Assembly: GCF_002979555.1 (NCBI RefSeq)
Contig: NZ_PCOZ01000020.1
Span: 1-64,000 of the forward strand
DNA length: 64,000 bases
Reading direction: 5' to 3'
From: Pseudomonas sp. MYb60
Lineage (GTDB): Bacteria > Pseudomonadota > Gammaproteobacteria > Pseudomonadales > Pseudomonadaceae
In this document: piece by piece, positions 50,660 to 58,813 of the stretch
How the letters are laid out: each line of letters starts with the position of its first letter
Position numbering within the stretch: the stretch's first letter is position 1
Program-made: the position numbers and the translations under genes
The notes under the pieces: model-generated
What the model saw: the letters and a program-made list of their open reading frames with translations, nothing else
Database searches by the model: none
Told to the model about the DNA's origin: nothing

Positions 50660-53107
50660 ATGCTGTTGTTGTGGATACTGGTTCTGGTGCTTGGCATTGC
50701 CTACCTGGCACACCGCCGCACCGCCCCCCTGCCCGCGTTGGGCGTGGTGGCGGTCTACCTGTTGGCGATGGGCGTGTGGAGTCACGCGCCGGGCTGGTTG
50801 CTGCTGATCTTCTGGGTGCTGCTGGCCGCCGTCGCAGCGCCCCTTCTGCTGCCTGACCTGCGCCGCCAATACTTCACCAAACCGCTGTTCAGCTGGTTCC
50901 AGAAAGTCCTGCCGCCGATGTCCGAAACCGAGCGTGATGCCATCGACGCCGGCACCGTGTGGTGGGACGGCGAACTGTTCAGCGGTCGCCCGGATTGGGA
51001 CAAATTGCTGGCCTATCCGAAGGTCCGACTGACCGAAGAAGAGCAGGCCTTTATCGACGGCCCCACCGAAGAACTCTGCGCGATGGTCAGCGACTGGGAA
51101 ATCGGCCAGGCCATGGACCTGCCGCCCGCCGCCTGGGAACACATCAAGACCCACGGTTTCTTCGCACTGATCATCCCCAAGGAGTACGGCGGCAAAGGTT
51201 TCTCCGCCTACGCTCACTCCCAGGTCGCGATGAAACTCGCCACCCGCAGCGGCGACCTGGCGTCCACCGTGATGGTGCCCAACTCCCTCGGCCCCGCCGA
51301 GCTGCTGCTGCACTACGGCACCGACGAACAACGCAACCATTACCTGCCCCGCCTCGCCCGTGGTGATGACATCCCCTGCTTTGCATTGACCGGCCCGTTG
51401 GCGGGTTCCGACGCCGGCGCGATGCCCGACACCGGTGTGGTGTGCAAAGGTGAATGGGAAGGCAAGGAAACCCTCGGCCTGCGCTTGAACTGGGAAAAAC
51501 GCTACATCACCCTGGGCCCGGTCGCGACTTTGCTGGGGTTGGCCTTCAAGGCCCATGACCCGGACCACCTGTTGGGTGACGAAGAAGACCTGGGCATCAG
51601 CCTGGCGTTGATTCCTACCGATACGCCCGGCGTGGAAATCGGCCGTCGCCACCTCCCCCTCGGCGCCGCCTTCATGAACGGCCCCAACGCCGGCAAGGAT
51701 GTGTTCATCCCGCTGGAATTCCTGATCGGCGGGCAGGAGATGCTCGGCAAGGGCTGGATGATGCTGATGAACTGCCTGTCGGTCGGGCGTTCGATCTCCC
51801 TGCCGGCAGTCGGCACCGGCGCCGCCAAGTACACCAGCCTGGTGACCGGCCAATACGCCCAGGTGCGCGAGCAATTCAACGTGCCGCTGTCGGCGTTCGA
51901 AGGCATCCAGGAAGCCCTGGCGCGCATCGGCGGCAACGCCTGGCTGATGGACAGCGCGCGCATGCTCACCGCCAACGCCGTCGACCTCGGGGAAAAACCC
52001 TCGGTGCTGTCGGCGATCCTCAAGTACCACCTCACCGAGCGCGGCCGCGAGTGCATCGGCCACGCCATGGACGTTCACGGTGGCAAGGGCATCATCATGG
52101 GCCCCAACAACTACCTGGGCCGCAGCTGGCAAGGGGCGCCAATCTTCATCACCGTGGAAGGCGCGAATATCCTCTCGCGCAACCTGATGATCTTCGGCCA
52201 GGGCGCGATCCGCTGCCACCCGTTCGTGCTCAAGGAAATGGCGCTGGCTGGCCGTGAGGATCATGACCAGGCGCTGAAAGAGTTCGACGGTCTGCTGATG
52301 CAGCATATCGGCTTCGCCGTCAGCAATGCCGCCAGCACCCTGATGCTGAACCTCGGCGTCGGTCGCTTCGAGAAAGCCCCGGGCAACCGTTTGAGCCAGG
52401 GGTACTTCCGAGCGCTGAACCGCCAGGCTGCCGCGTTCGCGCTGCTCGCCGACCTGAGCATGATGCTGCTGGGCGGCGAGTTGAAGCGCCGCGAACGCCT
52501 GTCTGCGCGACTGGGCGATGTACTGAGCCACATGTACCTGGGTTCGGCTGCCCTCAAGCGCTATCACGACCTGGACTCGCCGGACCACCTCGAACCGCTG
52601 TTCGCCTGGGCCATGGAAGAAAGCCTCGGCGAGTCGGAACGTGCGCTGGATGAACTGCTGAGCAATTTCCCGAACAAGGTGCTGGGTTGCCTGCTGCGGG
52701 TGATCGTGTTCCCCTTCGGTCGCCGGCATACCGGGCCGTCCGATGCGCTGGATGCCGAAGTGGCTGCGGTCATTGGTCGTGCGAAAGGCGACCCGACCCT
52801 GGAAGAACTGCTGGCGGGCTGCTACCGCCCGCAGTCGGCGGAAGATCCGGTGGGCGCCCTGCAACATGCCTACGACTTGCTGGGCGCGAGCCACCCGCTG
52901 CAGAAAAAGCTGCACAGCGCGCTCAAGAGCGGCCAGGTCAAACCGGCTGCCGGCGAACACGCCATCGATGCTGCGCTGGAAGCTGGCGTGCTGCAACCGG
53001 CCGAAGCGCAAACGCTGCGTGATGCCGAAGCGGCGCGACGCAAGGTGATCGACGTGGATGACTTCAGCAAGGAAGAGTTGATGCACACCGAGGGGAAAGT
53101 CCGCTGA
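50660..53107 (+). CDS. fadE: Long-chain acyl-CoA dehydrogenase FadE
   Basis: An 815-residue FadE-type enzyme for the first step of beta-oxidation. The N-terminus has two membrane-associated helices (LLLWILVLVLGIAYLAH), then the dehydrogenase core (about 90-540) with FFALIIPKEYGGKGFSAYAH, CFALTGPLAGSDAGAMPDTG and MDVHGGKGIIMGPNNYLGR, and the FadE-specific C-terminal domain. Length equals E. coli FadE (814). The ATG at 50660 follows GGAGGA; the TTG at 50654 overlaps it. A terminator follows. Confidence 0.93.
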   Translation: MLLLWILVLVLGIAYLAHRRTAPLPALGVVAVYLLAMGVWSHAPGWLLLIFWVLLAAVAAPLLLPDLRRQYFTKPLFSWFQKVLPPMSETERDAIDAGTVWWDGELFSGRPDWDKLLAYPKVRLTEEEQAFIDGPTEELCAMVSDWEIGQAMDLPPAAWEHIKTHGFFALIIPKEYGGKGFSAYAHSQVAMKLATRSGDLASTVMVPNSLGPAELLLHYGTDEQRNHYLPRLARGDDIPCFALTGPLAGSDAGAMPDTGVVCKGEWEGKETLGLRLNWEKRYITLGPVATLLGLAFKAHDPDHLLGDEEDLGISLALIPTDTPGVEIGRRHLPLGAAFMNGPNAGKDVFIPLEFLIGGQEMLGKGWMMLMNCLSVGRSISLPAVGTGAAKYTSLVTGQYAQVREQFNVPLSAFEGIQEALARIGGNAWLMDSARMLTANAVDLGEKPSVLSAILKYHLTERGRECIGHAMDVHGGKGIIMGPNNYLGRSWQGAPIFITVEGANILSRNLMIFGQGAIRCHPFVLKEMALAGREDHDQALKEFDGLLMQHIGFAVSNAASTLMLNLGVGRFEKAPGNRLSQGYFRALNRQAAAFALLADLSMMLLGGELKRRERLSARLGDVLSHMYLGSAALKRYHDLDSPDHLEPLFAWAMEESLGESERALDELLSNFPNKVLGCLLRVIVFPFGRRHTGPSDALDAEVAAVIGRAKGDPTLEELLAGCYRPQSAEDPVGALQHAYDLLGASHPLQKKLHSALKSGQVKPAAGEHAIDAALEAGVLQPAEAQTLRDAEAARRKVIDVDDFSKEELMHTEGKVR

Positions 53108-53123
53108 TCCTGTCGGTCATATA

Positions 53124-53164
53124 AAAACGGGCGCGAGGGCTATATACTCTCGCGCCCGTTTTTG
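53124..53164 (+). terminator. Rho-independent terminator of fadE
   Basis: AACGGGCGCGAG (53126-53137) pairs with CTCGCGCCCGTT (53149-53160), followed by a T run to 53164. Confidence 0.9.
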
Positions 53165-53182
53165 CTTTAGAGGACTTATCTC

Positions 53183-53590
53183 GTGTCCAACGTCGTTGCC
53201 GATCATCTCGTCTTGCTCGACCACCTGCGCAGCATCCTGGTTGCCGTCGGCGAAGCCGAACAGGTGCCCGAGGAAAGTCATTCGCTGTTCCTGGAGCGTT
53301 TCGACGAATTGCGCGCCCTGCTGCCTATCGACCCGATCGAAAGTCAGTACCTGGGCCAGGACCTGATGAGCCAGGTCATCCTGCGTTACCCACAAATTGC
53401 CCACCTGGTACCCCGCGACCTGCTGTGGTTCTTCGGTGGCGATTGCCTGCACTTCATGCCCGACGAAGAACTGGACATGTACCAGGCGCTGGAAGAACGT
53501 CGCTATGAAGCCGAACAGAACGACGAGCCGTTCGACTGGAACCAGGAAAAGCAGCTGCTGGCCATGCCCGACGACCAAAGCAAGCACTGA
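53183..53590 (+). CDS. Small conserved protein (PA2817-like)
   Basis: A 135-residue acidic, helical soluble protein with start GTG at 53183 (AGAGGA upstream). Seen: FERFDELRALLPIDPIESQYLG-type central helix pair and LVPRDLLWFFGGDCLHFMPDEEL. No catalytic motif. Similar proteins follow fadE in other Pseudomonas; the PA2817 name is from memory. Function unknown. Confidence 0.75.
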   Translation: MSNVVADHLVLLDHLRSILVAVGEAEQVPEESHSLFLERFDELRALLPIDPIESQYLGQDLMSQVILRYPQIAHLVPRDLLWFFGGDCLHFMPDEELDMYQALEERRYEAEQNDEPFDWNQEKQLLAMPDDQSKH

Positions 53591-53612
53591 TCCTGACGGA
53601 CACTGTGGATCT

Positions 53613-53646
53613 AAATGTAGGAGGGGGCTTGCCCCCTCCCACATTT
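53613..53646. repeat. REP element
   Basis: AAATGTAGGAGGGGGC, TT loop and the complementary arm (one mismatch, TAGG against CCCA), between two convergent genes. Confidence 0.83.
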
Positions 53647-53657
53647 TCACCCTATTC

Positions 53658-54590
53658 CTACCGCTGGCGCAGTGTTGGCTCCTTGACCATGCACTCCACC
53701 AAGTAATCAATAAACACCCGCAACTTCGGCGGCAAGTAGCGTGTAGGCGAGTGCAGCAGCCACACTTCGCCGTGGTACGACGCAATGAAATCCCACTGCG
53801 CCAGCACCTGCACCACCGTCCCCGCCTCCAGCGCATGGCGCGCCGTGAAATACGGCAAGCTGCCAATCCCGACATGCTGCAACACGGCATCCAGGCGCAC
53901 GCCGGTATGGTTCGCCGCATAACGCCCACGCACGCCCACCGTCACCGTCTTGCCGGCCTGGCGGAATTTCCAGCGCGCGTCCGCCGGGGTCTCGCCCAGG
54001 TAAATGCAGCTGTGTCCCAGCAGGTCATGGGGATGTTGGGGCGTTCCGTGTTCGGCCAGGTACTCAGGCGTGGCGCACAACAAATGCTCGATGGGAAACA
54101 ACGGCCGCCCCACCAGCCCGGGAGGGGGACTTTCGGAGATGCGCAGGATCAGGTCCAGGTTGTCATCGATCAGGTCCACCGGCCGGTCTTCCAGGATCAA
54201 CTGCACATCCACCTTGGGATAACGGCGCAAAAATGCCGGCATATGGGGGTGCACCACGAACCGCCCCACCGCCTTGGGCACGCTGACCCGCACCAGGCCT
54301 TCTGCTTCATGGGTGTACTGGCCGCTGATCTCCATGACCGAGCGCGCCGCGTTGACCATCTCCTGGCAACGCTTGAACACTTCTTCGCCGCCTTCACTCA
54401 AGCGCAACTTGCGCGTAGTGCGTTGCAGCAGACGAGTAGCCAGGGCCTTTTCCAGGCGCGAGATGCTGCGGCTCACCGATGACGGCGAAGCGCCCATCTG
54501 CCGAGCGGCCTCGGAGAAACTGCCGGTTTCCACCACCTTGACGAAAATCGCCATTTCACCCAGCAGCGGCAAGGGAAGATTGATGCTCAT
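53658..54590 (-). CDS. LysR-family regulator
   Basis: A 310-residue regulator. The HTH includes SFSEAARQMGASPSSVSRSISRLEKAL; the ligand domain follows from about residue 90 in the CrgA-like subfamily. The ATG at 54590 is chosen over a start five codons earlier. It is divergent from the alaX gene (89 bases between); whether it controls alaX is not known. Confidence 0.85.
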   Translation of the reverse strand: MSINLPLPLLGEMAIFVKVVETGSFSEAARQMGASPSSVSRSISRLEKALATRLLQRTTRKLRLSEGGEEVFKRCQEMVNAARSVMEISGQYTHEAEGLVRVSVPKAVGRFVVHPHMPAFLRRYPKVDVQLILEDRPVDLIDDNLDLILRISESPPPGLVGRPLFPIEHLLCATPEYLAEHGTPQHPHDLLGHSCIYLGETPADARWKFRQAGKTVTVGVRGRYAANHTGVRLDAVLQHVGIGSLPYFTARHALEAGTVVQVLAQWDFIASYHGEVWLLHSPTRYLPPKLRVFIDYLVECMVKEPTLRQR

Positions 54591-54679
54591 GACGCACAAG
54601 TCCATTGATAGTTGAACGGATTATCACCCACTCACGCACTATTTATACTGCCCGCAGACCCCTGATGCGGATGTGCCTG

Positions 54680-55306
54680 ATGACCGAGCGCCTGTTTTTT
54701 ACCCACGACCACCTGACGGCTGAGCTGGAAGTGCTCACGTGCACACCCCATGAAGCGCAATTCGCCGTGACCCTGCAATCCACGATCTTCCACCCCCAGG
54801 GCGGCGGGCAGCCGTGTGACACCGGTTGGCTAGGAAAAAGCCAGGTACTGCGCGTGACGCAAGAAGCTGGTTGTGTAGTGCATTACGTCGACCAACCGGT
54901 GGCAACTGGCCCGGTGATCGCACAGATTGATGAACAGCGGCGCACCCTGAATAGCCGCTTGCATTCAGCCGGGCACTTGATCGGCAATGTCGGCGAAACC
55001 CTGGGCTGGATGCCGATCAAGGCCCACCACTGGCCGGGCGAAGGCAAGATCACTTTTATCCGTGGTGAAGCGGCACAAGCCATGGAGGCCGAGGCGATTC
55101 AACGGCAGATCGATCAATGGATCGCTGCCGATTACCCACGCCACTTGGCCCTGGAAGACGGCAGCCGAGCAGTCGGCTTCGGCGAGTTACCCGCCTACGC
55201 GTGCGGCGGCACCCACGTGCAAGCCTTGGGCGAACTGGGCCAAGTGACGATCCTGGCCCTGTCGGAAAAGAAGGGCGCGCTGTCGGTGCGCTACGAGATC
55301 ACCTGA
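54680..55306 (+). CDS. alaX: Alanyl-tRNA editing protein AlaX
   Basis: A 208-residue stand-alone editing domain that hydrolyses Ser-tRNA(Ala) or Gly-tRNA(Ala). The zinc-binding HSAGH (HxxxH) and CGGTH (CxxxH) motifs and STIFHPQGGGQPCDTG are intact. The ribosome site is weak; an ATG three codons upstream (54671) is equally possible. It ends 34 bases before the convergent phoD stop. Confidence 0.87.
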   Translation: MTERLFFTHDHLTAELEVLTCTPHEAQFAVTLQSTIFHPQGGGQPCDTGWLGKSQVLRVTQEAGCVVHYVDQPVATGPVIAQIDEQRRTLNSRLHSAGHLIGNVGETLGWMPIKAHHWPGEGKITFIRGEAAQAMEAEAIQRQIDQWIAADYPRHLALEDGSRAVGFGELPAYACGGTHVQALGELGQVTILALSEKKGALSVRYEIT

Positions 55307-55340
55307 AGCAAGCATCCGTACTATGTGCTGAGGGCGCTCG

Positions 55341-56915
55341 CTACACCGCAATCGCGCCTGGCCGCCCCGGCTCAACGACAAATGACTTGAGGGTCGACAC
55401 CGTGGCCGCCGGGTCGCGCGGGTCGCTGATGACGCGAAAATGCGTGCGCATCTGCTGTTCACTCACCTCCACCGACACATACCCCCGCTGGCGACTGTCG
55501 AAGAATTTGACGTGGGGGTTGAGCGGCAGAATCTTGCTGAACGCCTCGAACGGCGGCCCGTCCGATGTCACCGAGGTGCCGACGAACTCGGTGGCGACAA
55601 TCGGCGAATCCAGGTCATTGCCATCGGCATGCAGGTCGGTGGTCCAGAACGAGTGAATGTCGCCGCCCCAGAACACCGGGTTCTTCACCCGGTTGCGCTG
55701 GATCGAGGCCAGCATCCGCGAGCGGTTGGCCTGGTAACCATCCCAGCCATCGGTCCAGCGACCGGGCTTGTGGTTGGTGAGATCGCGCTGGGTCAGCGGC
55801 GCCACCAGCAAATCCTGTGCGATCACATTCCATTGCGCCTGCGACTGGGCAAAGCCTTGGTCGAGCCACGCCTCCTGCTGCCAACCGAGCATTGTGCGAC
55901 CGGGATCGCGCAGGTCGTGGCAAAGGTTGTCGGCGATGTGGCCCTGATGACTGCCGTTGGGCAGGATGCACGGTTGCTCGGAGCGGTATTGCCGACCATC
56001 CAACACATGGAAGCGCGCCAATCGGCCGTAGTCCAAACGCCGGTAAAGGCGCATATCTGCGCCCTTGGGCAAACTGCTGACGCGCAGTGGCATGTGTTCG
56101 TAATACGCTTGGTAAGCCGCCGCACGTTGCTGGAGGAATTGCCCCACAGCAATCTTCGGGTCCTGGGACCAGCGGTTGGCGTAGTCGTTTTGCACTTCGT
56201 GATCGTCCCACGTCACCACGCTGGGAGCCGCGGCGTGCAGGGCCTGCAAGTCTGGGTCGGTTTTGTACAGCGCATAGCGGTTGCGGTAATCACTCAGGCT
56301 CGTCGCATTGCCACTGCCGTGGGAACGAAACACCTTAAGGGAGTCTGCGGCGTAGGAACTGTCGTAGATATAGTCACCGAGGAAAAACACCAGGTCAGGC
56401 TGTTCCGCCGCCAGGTGCCGGTAGGCACTGAAATAACCGCGTTCCCAATGGGAACAGGAGACAAACCCCAACCGCGCCGACGTCATGCTGTGCCACGCCG
56501 GCGCCGTGCGCGATTGCCCCACCGGGCTCTGTGCGCCCAGGCCTTCGAACTGATACCAGTACGGCCGCCCCGCCTCCAACCCCGCCACTTCCACATGCAC
56601 CGAATGGGCAAGGTGCGCGCTGGCAATCACCTCGCCCTGGCGCACAATCCGTGTCATCGCCGAATCACTGGCCACCCGCCAGCGCACCGGTACTGCACGG
56701 TTCAAGCCACCACGCCCGTCCGCCGCGCTGAATAACGGCGCCAGGCGCGTCCAGATCACAAACCCATCCGGCAGCGGATCGCCAGAGGCCACGCCCAGCG
56801 TGAAGGGATAGTCCATCCCGGCGCTACGGGCGAACGGGCTGAGGATCGAAAAGGTCGTCGCCACCGCCAGCCCGGCGAGGACCCGACGCCGGCCAAGGTC
56901 GATCGCACCGCTCAC
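55341..56915 (-). CDS. phoD: PhoD-like alkaline phosphatase/phosphodiesterase, Tat-exported
   Basis: A 524-residue metallophosphatase. The N-terminus carries a twin-arginine signal (DLGRRRVLAGLAVATTF). The catalytic domain shows FVSCSHWERGYFSAYRH, VFFLGDYIYDSS, VTWDDHEVQNDY and FWGGDIHSFWTTD, which hold the Fe/Ca ligands of PhoD. It cleaves phosphate mono- and diesters outside the cytoplasm. It overlaps the GNAT gene by four bases. In other pseudomonads phoD belongs to the phosphate-starvation regulon; I found no clear Pho box here. Confidence 0.88.
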   Translation of the reverse strand: MSGAIDLGRRRVLAGLAVATTFSILSPFARSAGMDYPFTLGVASGDPLPDGFVIWTRLAPLFSAADGRGGLNRAVPVRWRVASDSAMTRIVRQGEVIASAHLAHSVHVEVAGLEAGRPYWYQFEGLGAQSPVGQSRTAPAWHSMTSARLGFVSCSHWERGYFSAYRHLAAEQPDLVFFLGDYIYDSSYAADSLKVFRSHGSGNATSLSDYRNRYALYKTDPDLQALHAAAPSVVTWDDHEVQNDYANRWSQDPKIAVGQFLQQRAAAYQAYYEHMPLRVSSLPKGADMRLYRRLDYGRLARFHVLDGRQYRSEQPCILPNGSHQGHIADNLCHDLRDPGRTMLGWQQEAWLDQGFAQSQAQWNVIAQDLLVAPLTQRDLTNHKPGRWTDGWDGYQANRSRMLASIQRNRVKNPVFWGGDIHSFWTTDLHADGNDLDSPIVATEFVGTSVTSDGPPFEAFSKILPLNPHVKFFDSRQRGYVSVEVSEQQMRTHFRVISDPRDPAATVSTLKSFVVEPGRPGAIAV

Positions 56916-57466
56916 AGCCGGTACTCCCAGTCTTCGCGCAGGGCGGCGAACACCAGCATGTCTTCGTGCACGCCATTTTTGAGAAACGCACCGCGCAGGC
57001 AGCCCTCGTAACGCAGGCCGATTTTTTCCATCACCCGCGCCGACTCTTTATTACGGCTGAAGCACTGGCTGCCGACACGGTACAGGCCCAAGTCGGCAAA
57101 GCCGTAGTCCATCAGTACCGTCGCCGCTTCGGCTGCATAACCACGGTTACGTGCGTCCGCGGCCACCCAGCCCCCCAGGTGCCCATAGAGGTTTGCCGGG
57201 TTGATGCGCAGGCTGACCACGCCAATCAGCTCACCGCTGTCGCGCAGATGCGCGCCGAGGCTCAACAGGTTCGCCGTGCGGTATTTCTCCTGCATGCCGT
57301 CGATGAAATCCAATGCGGTCTGCAAGGTGTAGGGCGACGGAATCGTCGCTGTGTTGTCGGCGATCTTCGGGCCGTTGGCGAGGGCGCATAGCGTTTCGGC
57401 CTGGTGCTTTTCCAGGGGGCGCAACCGCAGGCGCGGGGTGGACAGGTGGGGCAGCTCGCGACTCAT
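56912..57466 (-). CDS. GNAT-family N-acetyltransferase (RimJ/RimL-like)
   Basis: A 184-residue acetyltransferase with LSTPRLRLRPLEKHQAETL, the acetyl-CoA loop AADARNRGYAAEAATVLMDYGF and NKESARVMEKIGLRYEG. This subgroup acetylates protein N-termini or small amines; the substrate is unknown. It precedes phoD in the same operon with a four-base overlap. Confidence 0.86.
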   Translation of the reverse strand: MSRELPHLSTPRLRLRPLEKHQAETLCALANGPKIADNTATIPSPYTLQTALDFIDGMQEKYRTANLLSLGAHLRDSGELIGVVSLRINPANLYGHLGGWVAADARNRGYAAEAATVLMDYGFADLGLYRVGSQCFSRNKESARVMEKIGLRYEGCLRGAFLKNGVHEDMLVFAALREDWEYRL

Positions 57467-57527
57467 TCCTCAGGACCCTCGATGTAAAGTTTTTGAGAAT
57501 GGCCCTCCCTCGTTTCAGTTTCGTTAC

Positions 57528-57541
57528 GTCACAAAAGTGAC
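57528..57541. promoter_or_regulatory. Palindrome GTCAC-AAAA-GTGAC before the TonB operon
   Basis: A perfect inverted repeat of 5-base arms in the 190-base gap between the divergent GNAT and exbD genes, with a further GTCACC nine bases downstream. It looks like a regulator site. No named regulator is recognised. Confidence 0.45.
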
Positions 57542-57656
57542 CCGGAAGTCACCAGAAAGACACGTCCTAGAGCCTTCAAAACGTAAATTAAAGTTAACCG
57601 TTCGGTCATTTTTGGTTGTTAGCGTGTCGCCCCTAATTCAATAACGGGGTAACGGA

Positions 57657-58064
57657 ATGAGAACCTGGGACGAACCGAAAAAACGCAAGGCGCACATCGA
57701 ACTGATCCCGATGATCGACGTGATGATGTTCCTCCTGGTGTTTTTCGTACTCGTGAGCCTGAACGTGATTCCGGCCCTCGGCATGAAGACGCAACTGCCC
57801 AGCGCCAGCAGTTCGCAGCAACTGAAACCACAGAACAAATTCATCCTCACCCTGGGCCTCGAAGGCCAACTGCAACTGGACGGCAAGGACCTCAGTGTCG
57901 ACGCCCTGGTGCCCACCTTGAAGGCGGCAGAGAAGCCGGACACCAAGTCGACAATCATCGTCAACAGTGACAAGGGCGTGGAGGTTTCGCGCCTGGTGGA
58001 AGTGATGGACACCCTGCGCCTGGGTGGCTTCACCTCCGTGTCCATCGCCACGCGCAAGTCCTGA
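57657..58064 (+). CDS. exbD: ExbD/TolR-family energy-transducing protein
   Basis: A 135-residue protein with a short cytoplasmic start, one membrane helix bearing the proton-carrying aspartate in ELIPMIDVMMFLLVFFV, and a periplasmic domain (about 45-135). It works with the ExbB and TonB encoded in the same operon to use the proton gradient. tonB follows after two bases. Confidence 0.9.
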   Translation: MRTWDEPKKRKAHIELIPMIDVMMFLLVFFVLVSLNVIPALGMKTQLPSASSSQQLKPQNKFILTLGLEGQLQLDGKDLSVDALVPTLKAAEKPDTKSTIIVNSDKGVEVSRLVEVMDTLRLGGFTSVSIATRKS

Positions 58065-58066
58065 TC

Positions 58067-58789
58067 ATGTACGTATTGTTTCGTGCGCGTCAGCTGCTGG
58101 GCAGTGTCCCGGCCGTGATCGCCTTGGTGCTGATTGCGATGGGTATCCAGTCCCAAACATTGAAGGTCGAGCCGGTGTACGACGAGTCGGCGGTCGAGCT
58201 GGCCTTGGTCGAGCCGGAGCCGGAAGTGGTCCCCGAGCCCGTGGTGGAGCAAGAGCCGCCCCCACCGGTGATCGAGGACGAAGAGGCCGAGCCGGCCCCG
58301 CCGCCACCACCGCCCAAGCCGCTGCCCAAACCCAAACCCGAGCCCAAGCCCAAACCGGTGCCCAAGCCGGTCGCGGCAAAACCAACGCCCACGCCGACTC
58401 CGCCACCGGTACCTGCCAAACCGGCGCCCGTGGCCCAGGTTGCGCCGACACCCGCTCCTCCCGCGCCGCCCAAGGTCGACGGGCAGGCGCTGGAAGGCGG
58501 CTACCTCAAAGGTTTGCGCAACGAGTTGGACACCTACAAGCAATACCCCACCGGACGCCAGGCTTCCCTCGAACGCCCCACCGGCGACGTGGTGGTGTGG
58601 CTGCTGGTGGACCGCCAGGGCCGGGTGCTCGACTCCGGCGTGCAGACCCCGGCATCAAGCATGTTGCTTAACCGGGCCGCGGCCAACAGCTTGCGGCGCA
58701 TCAAGCAAGTCAAGCCGTTCCCGGAGCAAGCCTTCGGCGGACGCAACGAGCATCGCTTCACCGCCACCTTCAACTACAGCGTGCAATAA
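58067..58789 (+). CDS. tonB: Energy transducer TonB
   Basis: A 240-residue protein: one N-terminal membrane helix (VPAVIALVLIAMGI), a long periplasmic Pro/Glu then Pro/Lys segment (about 45-150; PKPLPKPKPEPKPKPVPKP), and the C-terminal TonB domain with SLERPTGDVVVWLLVDRQG and the final FNYSVQ. The acidic then basic proline-rich order is typical. It sits before the receptor it presumably serves. Confidence 0.92.
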   Translation: MYVLFRARQLLGSVPAVIALVLIAMGIQSQTLKVEPVYDESAVELALVEPEPEVVPEPVVEQEPPPPVIEDEEAEPAPPPPPPKPLPKPKPEPKPKPVPKPVAAKPTPTPTPPPVPAKPAPVAQVAPTPAPPAPPKVDGQALEGGYLKGLRNELDTYKQYPTGRQASLERPTGDVVVWLLVDRQGRVLDSGVQTPASSMLLNRAAANSLRRIKQVKPFPEQAFGGRNEHRFTATFNYSVQ

Positions 58790-58813
58790 GCACCCGACAC
58801 CAGGACGACACTG

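Noticed and set aside
7480..53646. Repeated GTGGGAGG hairpins as CRISPR repeats
   Set aside because: They are scattered singly or in inverted pairs over 46 kb, are themselves palindromic and have no regular spacers or cas genes.
57600..57640. Pho box (CGGTCAT...) upstream of exbD
   Set aside because: Only the first half-site matches; the second half at the required 11-base period does not, so I do not claim PhoB control.
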